A stretch of 9,202 nucleotides of DNA from Alphaproteobacteria bacterium. Lineage in GTDB: Bacteria; Pseudomonadota; Alphaproteobacteria; UBA8366. A program made the position numbers and the translations under genes. The notes beneath the pieces are model-generated. The model was not told where the DNA came from, did no database searches, and saw only the letters and a program-made list of their open reading frames with translations. How positions within the stretch are numbered: the first letter of the stretch is position 1; every line of letters starts with the position of its first letter. This document shows positions 6,969 through 9,202 of this stretch, one piece after another. Location: assembly GCA_030743445.1 (NCBI GenBank), contig JASLSL010000045.1, forward strand, positions 1 through 9,202. The letters run 5' to 3'.

Positions 6969-7537
6969 GCCATGCCGGGAAAAAGACCAAGCGCCAAGGT
7001 CCGGCCTATCTGCCTGGCGACCCGCAACCCGAGGAATCGATCGAGCGCATGATCCGGGTCGACCACGCGGGCGAGTACGGCGCCGCGCGCATCTACGCGG
7101 GCCAGCTCGCGGTGCTGCGCCCGGGCGAGGCGCGCGACGCGGTCGAGGAAATGGCGGCCAAGGAACGCGAGCACCTCGAGACCTTCGACAAGCTGATCGT
7201 CGAGCGCCGGGTCCGGCCGACGGCGCTGACGCCGCTGTGGCACATTACCGGGTTCGCGCTGGGGGCGGCGACGGCGCTGATGGGCGAGAAGGCGGCGATG
7301 GCCTGCACCGTCGCGGTCGAGGAGGTGATCGACGAGCACTACGCCGACCAGGCGGCGCGGCTCGGCGCGGACGAGGCCGAATTGCGCGCCACGGTCGAGG
7401 AGTTCCGCCAGGACGAGCTCGACCACCGGGAGGTCGCGCTCGAGCACGAGGCCGAGGCCGCCCCCGGCTACGAGCTGCTGATGGGCGCCGTCAAGGCCGG
7501 TTCGCGGCTGGCGATCTGGCTTTCCAAGAGGATTTGA
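6965..7537 (+). CDS. coq7: COQ7 / demethoxyubiquinone hydroxylase (di-iron 5-demethoxyubiquinone monooxygenase)
   Basis: This is a 190-residue protein of the bacterial COQ7 type. It hydroxylates demethoxyubiquinone in the next-to-last step of ubiquinone synthesis, at the membrane face. All ferritin-like di-iron ligands are visible: Glu-37 in RVDHAGEYGAARIY, Glu-67 and His-70 in KEREHLETF, Glu-119 in TVAVEEVIDEHY, and Glu-151/His-154 in RQDELDHRE. The segment TPLWHITGFALGAATALMG (89-107) is the amphipathic membrane-associating region. The start ATG 6965 overlaps the dsbB stop by four bases, so the two are translationally coupled. Longer in-frame extensions to 6554 only shadow dsbB. DsbB uses ubiquinone as electron acceptor, so the pairing is functionally sensible. 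Confidence 0.95.
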   Translation: MSHAGKKTKRQGPAYLPGDPQPEESIERMIRVDHAGEYGAARIYAGQLAVLRPGEARDAVEEMAAKEREHLETFDKLIVERRVRPTALTPLWHITGFALGAATALMGEKAAMACTVAVEEVIDEHYADQAARLGADEAELRATVEEFRQDELDHREVALEHEAEAAPGYELLMGAVKAGSRLAIWLSKRI

Positions 7538-7594
7538 GCCTAAGGGCTCCCGAGAGCGCTTCAAAACAACATTCGTTAAATATCAATAGCTTAT

Positions 7595-7617
7595 AAAATG
7601 GGGACAGTCCCCATTTT
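7595..7617. terminator. Perfect 23-bp palindrome between convergent genes; probable bidirectional terminator, possible dispersed repeat
   Basis: AAAATGGGGAC (7595-7605) and GTCCCCATTTT (7607-7617) are exact inverted copies around a single A. As RNA the stem would be AAAATGGGGA/TCCCCATTTT with a three-base loop. The T-run (7614-7618) follows the G:C part on the plus strand and the complementary T-run follows on the minus strand, so it can end transcription of both coq7 and the HNH gene. The stop codon of the HNH gene (7617-7619) touches its right end. The upstream bases 7538-7594 are unusually AT-rich for this window and hold no gene. Confidence 0.65.
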
Positions 7618-8177
7618 TAGCGTTCGAGCTCGGTATCCCAATAGAGGAAGTCGCGCCAGCTTTCGTGCAGGAAGTTGGGCGGGAACATGCGGCCATTCTC
7701 CTGCATCTGCCAGATCGTCGGCTGGATCGGCTTGCGCTTCGGGATCATGCGGCATTCGCTCGACTGCCGCCCGCCCTTCTTGAGGTTGCACGGCGCGCAG
7801 GCGGTGACCACGTTCTCCCATGTCGTCCGACCGCCACGCGAGCGCGGCACGATGTGGTCGAAAGTCAGTTCGTGCGACGGCAGCGCGGTGCTGCAGTACT
7901 GACAGGCGAAGCGGTCGCGCAGGAACACGTTGAACCGGGTGAACGCCGGCTTGCGCGCCTGCGGCACGAATTTCTTGAGCGAGATCACGCTCGGCAGTCT
8001 GAACTCGATCGACGGCGAGTGGACCACCTGGTCGTATTCGTTGACCACGTTGACGCGGTCGGTGACCACCGCCTTGACCGCTTCCTGCCAGGTCAGCAGC
8101 GACAGGGGGAAGTAGCTGAGCGGCCGGAAATCGGCGTTCAGCACCAAGGCGGGACATTCCTTCAATCCCCAGGTCAA
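7617..8177 (-). CDS. HNH endonuclease family protein
   Basis: This is a protein of about 186 residues. The N-terminal part (ALVLNADFRPLSYFPLSLLT, then RVNVVNEYD and RLPSVISL) is the conserved leader of a widespread bacterial HNH family. The C-terminal half is the beta-beta-alpha-metal nuclease: a CQYC knuckle (Cys-92/Cys-95), LTFDHIVPRSRGG with the metal/catalytic Asp-107 and His-108, ENVVTACAPCNLKKG with Asn-122, and the second knuckle Cys-127/Cys-130. All key residues are present, so nuclease activity is likely; its substrate and role (repair, restriction or housekeeping) are unknown. There is no ATG. I favour TTG 8175-8177 because GGGAG lies six bases upstream; an upstream in-frame TTG at 8205-8207 would add ten residues. 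No methyltransferase or restriction partner is adjacent. The gene is convergent with coq7. Confidence 0.9.
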   Translation of the reverse strand: MTWGLKECPALVLNADFRPLSYFPLSLLTWQEAVKAVVTDRVNVVNEYDQVVHSPSIEFRLPSVISLKKFVPQARKPAFTRFNVFLRDRFACQYCSTALPSHELTFDHIVPRSRGGRTTWENVVTACAPCNLKKGGRQSSECRMIPKRKPIQPTIWQMQENGRMFPPNFLHESWRDFLYWDTELER

Positions 8178-8239
8178 AGCTTGCTCCCTGTTATCGACGC
8201 CGCGCAAAATCGGCGCCCGGTTCCCCTAAAACCAAGGCA

Positions 8240-8268
8240 CTGTTAGCGGATATCGCCAATTTGTACAA
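8240..8268 (-). promoter_or_regulatory. Weak promoter candidate for the HNH gene
   Basis: On the minus strand TTGTAC (8268-8263) and TAACAG (8245-8240) are separated by 17 bases inside the AT-richer gap 8208-8306. The -10 match is only three of six, so this is a candidate and not a call. The gap holds no gene. Confidence 0.25.
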
Positions 8269-8306
8269 GATTTAGTGGGTCGGCTCGCGAAGATTTAACA
8301 GCCCCG

Positions 8307-8933
8307 TCATACCGCCGCCGATGGCGCGATCTCCGGCCGATACCCGGCGCCAAGCGTCGCCACGGAAGATCGCGGGGTCAGCACCGTGACCTGGCCGGAA
8401 AGCGGCCGCGGCCGTGGCGCTCCATATCCCTCGAACGACCAGGGCAGGAGGGCGTCGCCGAATACCAGATATGCCACGCCGTCCAATTCGACGAAGGCGC
8501 CGTCGGGAAGCTCGCCCACATTCACACTCCAAACCACCTTTTCCTTTGTCTTTGGGACCAGCCGCTCGGCGTGGAGCCGGCGGTCCATGTCGCCCGCGCG
8601 CAACGGCCCAGCGAGGCCGTTGCCTGCCCGGAAGGCGTCGCGCCACCGGTTGAAGTCCTGGCGCCGGCACTCGGCGCAGGGCCGGTGCCCGGCGGCGATC
8701 GCCACCGCCTCGTCGAGGAAGAACAGCTCGGTATAGCGTCGCGGCGCCATCACCTTGCGATGCCGGCCGCGGAACTCGAGCAAGCAGATGATCCAGGCGC
8801 GGGTCGCCCAGCGCCGTGTGCCGAGACGCTTCGCCTCGTCGTGCATCCGTCCGCCGCGATTGCCCATGAACCCGCCGCGCGCCGGGTGGGCGACGATCTC
8901 GCCCCGCGGCGTCACGCGGTTCTGCAATGGCAT
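8307..8933 (-). CDS. Conserved protein of unknown function with an Ada-like CxxC segment
   Basis: This is a 208-residue soluble protein that I associate with an uncharacterised conserved family; I know of no function for it. The N-terminus (MPLQNRVTPRGEIVAHPARG, then FMGNRGGRMHD) is rich in Gly/Arg. Next comes an RRWATRAWIICLLEF strand-like region with Cys-50. The stretch ELFFLDEAVAIAAGHRPCAE (69-88) and Cys-89 resembles the second half of the Ada N-terminal zinc domain, whose usual form is F...EA.AAGFRPCKRC. The C-terminal half (VELDGVAYLVFGDALLPWSF, then a Pro-rich VTVLTPRSSV) looks beta-rich. ATG 8931-8933 lies nine bases after the hydrolase stop with no strong Shine-Dalgarno sequence, so translation is probably coupled to the upstream gene. 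It may bind zinc or nucleic acid, which is inference. Confidence 0.82.
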   Translation of the reverse strand: MPLQNRVTPRGEIVAHPARGGFMGNRGGRMHDEAKRLGTRRWATRAWIICLLEFRGRHRKVMAPRRYTELFFLDEAVAIAAGHRPCAECRRQDFNRWRDAFRAGNGLAGPLRAGDMDRRLHAERLVPKTKEKVVWSVNVGELPDGAFVELDGVAYLVFGDALLPWSFEGYGAPRPRPLSGQVTVLTPRSSVATLGAGYRPEIAPSAAV

Positions 8934-8942
8934 CGGTCCGGC

Positions 8943-9202
8943 CTATTCGCCGAAGCAGGTCTTGAGGAATTCGAGTCCCCGCAAGGCACCTTCTTCGTCG
9001 ATGCCGTGGCCGAGGCCCGGACGAGCCATGGTCTCGACCGGAATGCCGCAGGCCCGGAGTCCCTGCTCGGCCGACGCCATCGCCTCGAACGGCAGCACCG
9101 GGTCGGCAACGCCGTGGATCAGCAGCACCGGCGGGCGGACCCGGATCTCGTCCTTCATCCGCTCGGGGCCGACGAGGCGGCCTGAATAACCGAGGATTCC
9201 GG
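8943..9202 (-). CDS. Alpha/beta hydrolase (phospholipase/carboxylesterase type), N-terminus off the window edge
   Basis: Only the C-terminal 85 or so residues are inside the window, and the reading frame is open to the right edge. The visible part begins GILGYSGRLVGPERMKDEI, which matches the strand after the nucleophile elbow in Abhydrolase_2 (PF02230-type) carboxylesterases. PPVLLIHGVADPVLPFEAM carries the acid of the catalytic triad (Asp in HGVADPVLP). ARPGLGHGIDEEGALRGLEF carries the catalytic His (GHGID). The nucleophile Ser motif (GFSQG-like) would lie upstream, outside the window. An internal ATG at 9156-9158 is not the true start. The enzyme is probably cytoplasmic and hydrolyses carboxylic esters or lysophospholipids; the substrate is unknown. 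It is followed after nine bases by the unknown-function gene, suggesting an operon. Confidence 0.88.
   Translation of the reverse strand, partial: GILGYSGRLVGPERMKDEIRVRPPVLLIHGVADPVLPFEAMASAEQGLRACGIPVETMARPGLGHGIDEEGALRGLEFLKTCFGE

Noticed and set aside
7591..8157. Alternative minus-strand frame over the HNH gene
   Set aside because: The competing frame contains both CxxC knuckles and the DH motif of the HNH nuclease. This one has no motif and begins inside that gene.
8571..9185. Plus-strand open frame (204 codons) opposite the unknown-function gene and the hydrolase
   Set aside because: Both minus-strand genes show family signatures, and this frame shows none.
1..9202. CRISPR array, phage, toxin-antitoxin or defence island
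   Set aside because: I saw no regularly spaced repeats, no integrase, transposase or phage gene and no paired small toxin-antitoxin frames. The HNH gene has no restriction or defence partner next to it.

Overview
The window is GC-rich (by eye roughly two thirds G+C), densely packed bacterial chromosome. A DsbB/COQ7 pair, a YqaA-type VTT membrane protein, a TPR-glycosyltransferase and an HNH endonuclease of the type that begins 'ALVLNADFRPLSYFPLSL' together suggest an alphaproteobacterium, probably near the Rhodospirillales. That placement comes from protein look and gene content, not from a marker gene. I see no rRNA, tRNA, CRISPR array, transposase or phage gene.

Layout: (1) 1-2339, minus strand: a two-gene unit with a small secreted protein of unknown function (1815-2339) followed by a secreted zinc metallopeptidase (1-1801, running off the left edge). 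The peptidase reading frame is broken by a one-base frameshift near 1292-1305 and an in-frame TAG at 508-510, so it is a pseudogene or carries sequence errors. (2) 2490-3503, minus: an M19 (membrane/renal dipeptidase-like) protein that keeps only part of the family's metal ligands. (3) 3640-4203, plus: a hemerythrin-domain protein, divergent from the dipeptidase. (4) 4270-7537, plus: TPR-glycosyltransferase, YqaA/VTT membrane protein, DsbB and COQ7. Genes 1-2 overlap by 7 bases and genes 3-4 by 4 bases; a promoter-like sequence and apparently leaderless start separate the pairs. (5) 7595-7617: a perfect palindrome between convergent genes. (6) 7617-9202, minus: an alpha/beta hydrolase (truncated at the right edge), a conserved protein of unknown function with an Ada-like CxxC segment, and an HNH endonuclease.

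Functional links: DsbB passes electrons from periplasmic disulfide formation to ubiquinone, and COQ7 carries out a late hydroxylation in ubiquinone synthesis, so their overlapping genes make sense as a unit. The secreted protein next to the secreted peptidase could be its inhibitor or partner, but that is inference. Most of the window looks like ordinary chromosomal housekeeping. The points most worth a second look are the decayed peptidase with its small secreted neighbour, the metal-ligand-poor dipeptidase, the Ada-like half zinc site in the unknown protein, and the GGGGAC/GTCCCC palindrome.
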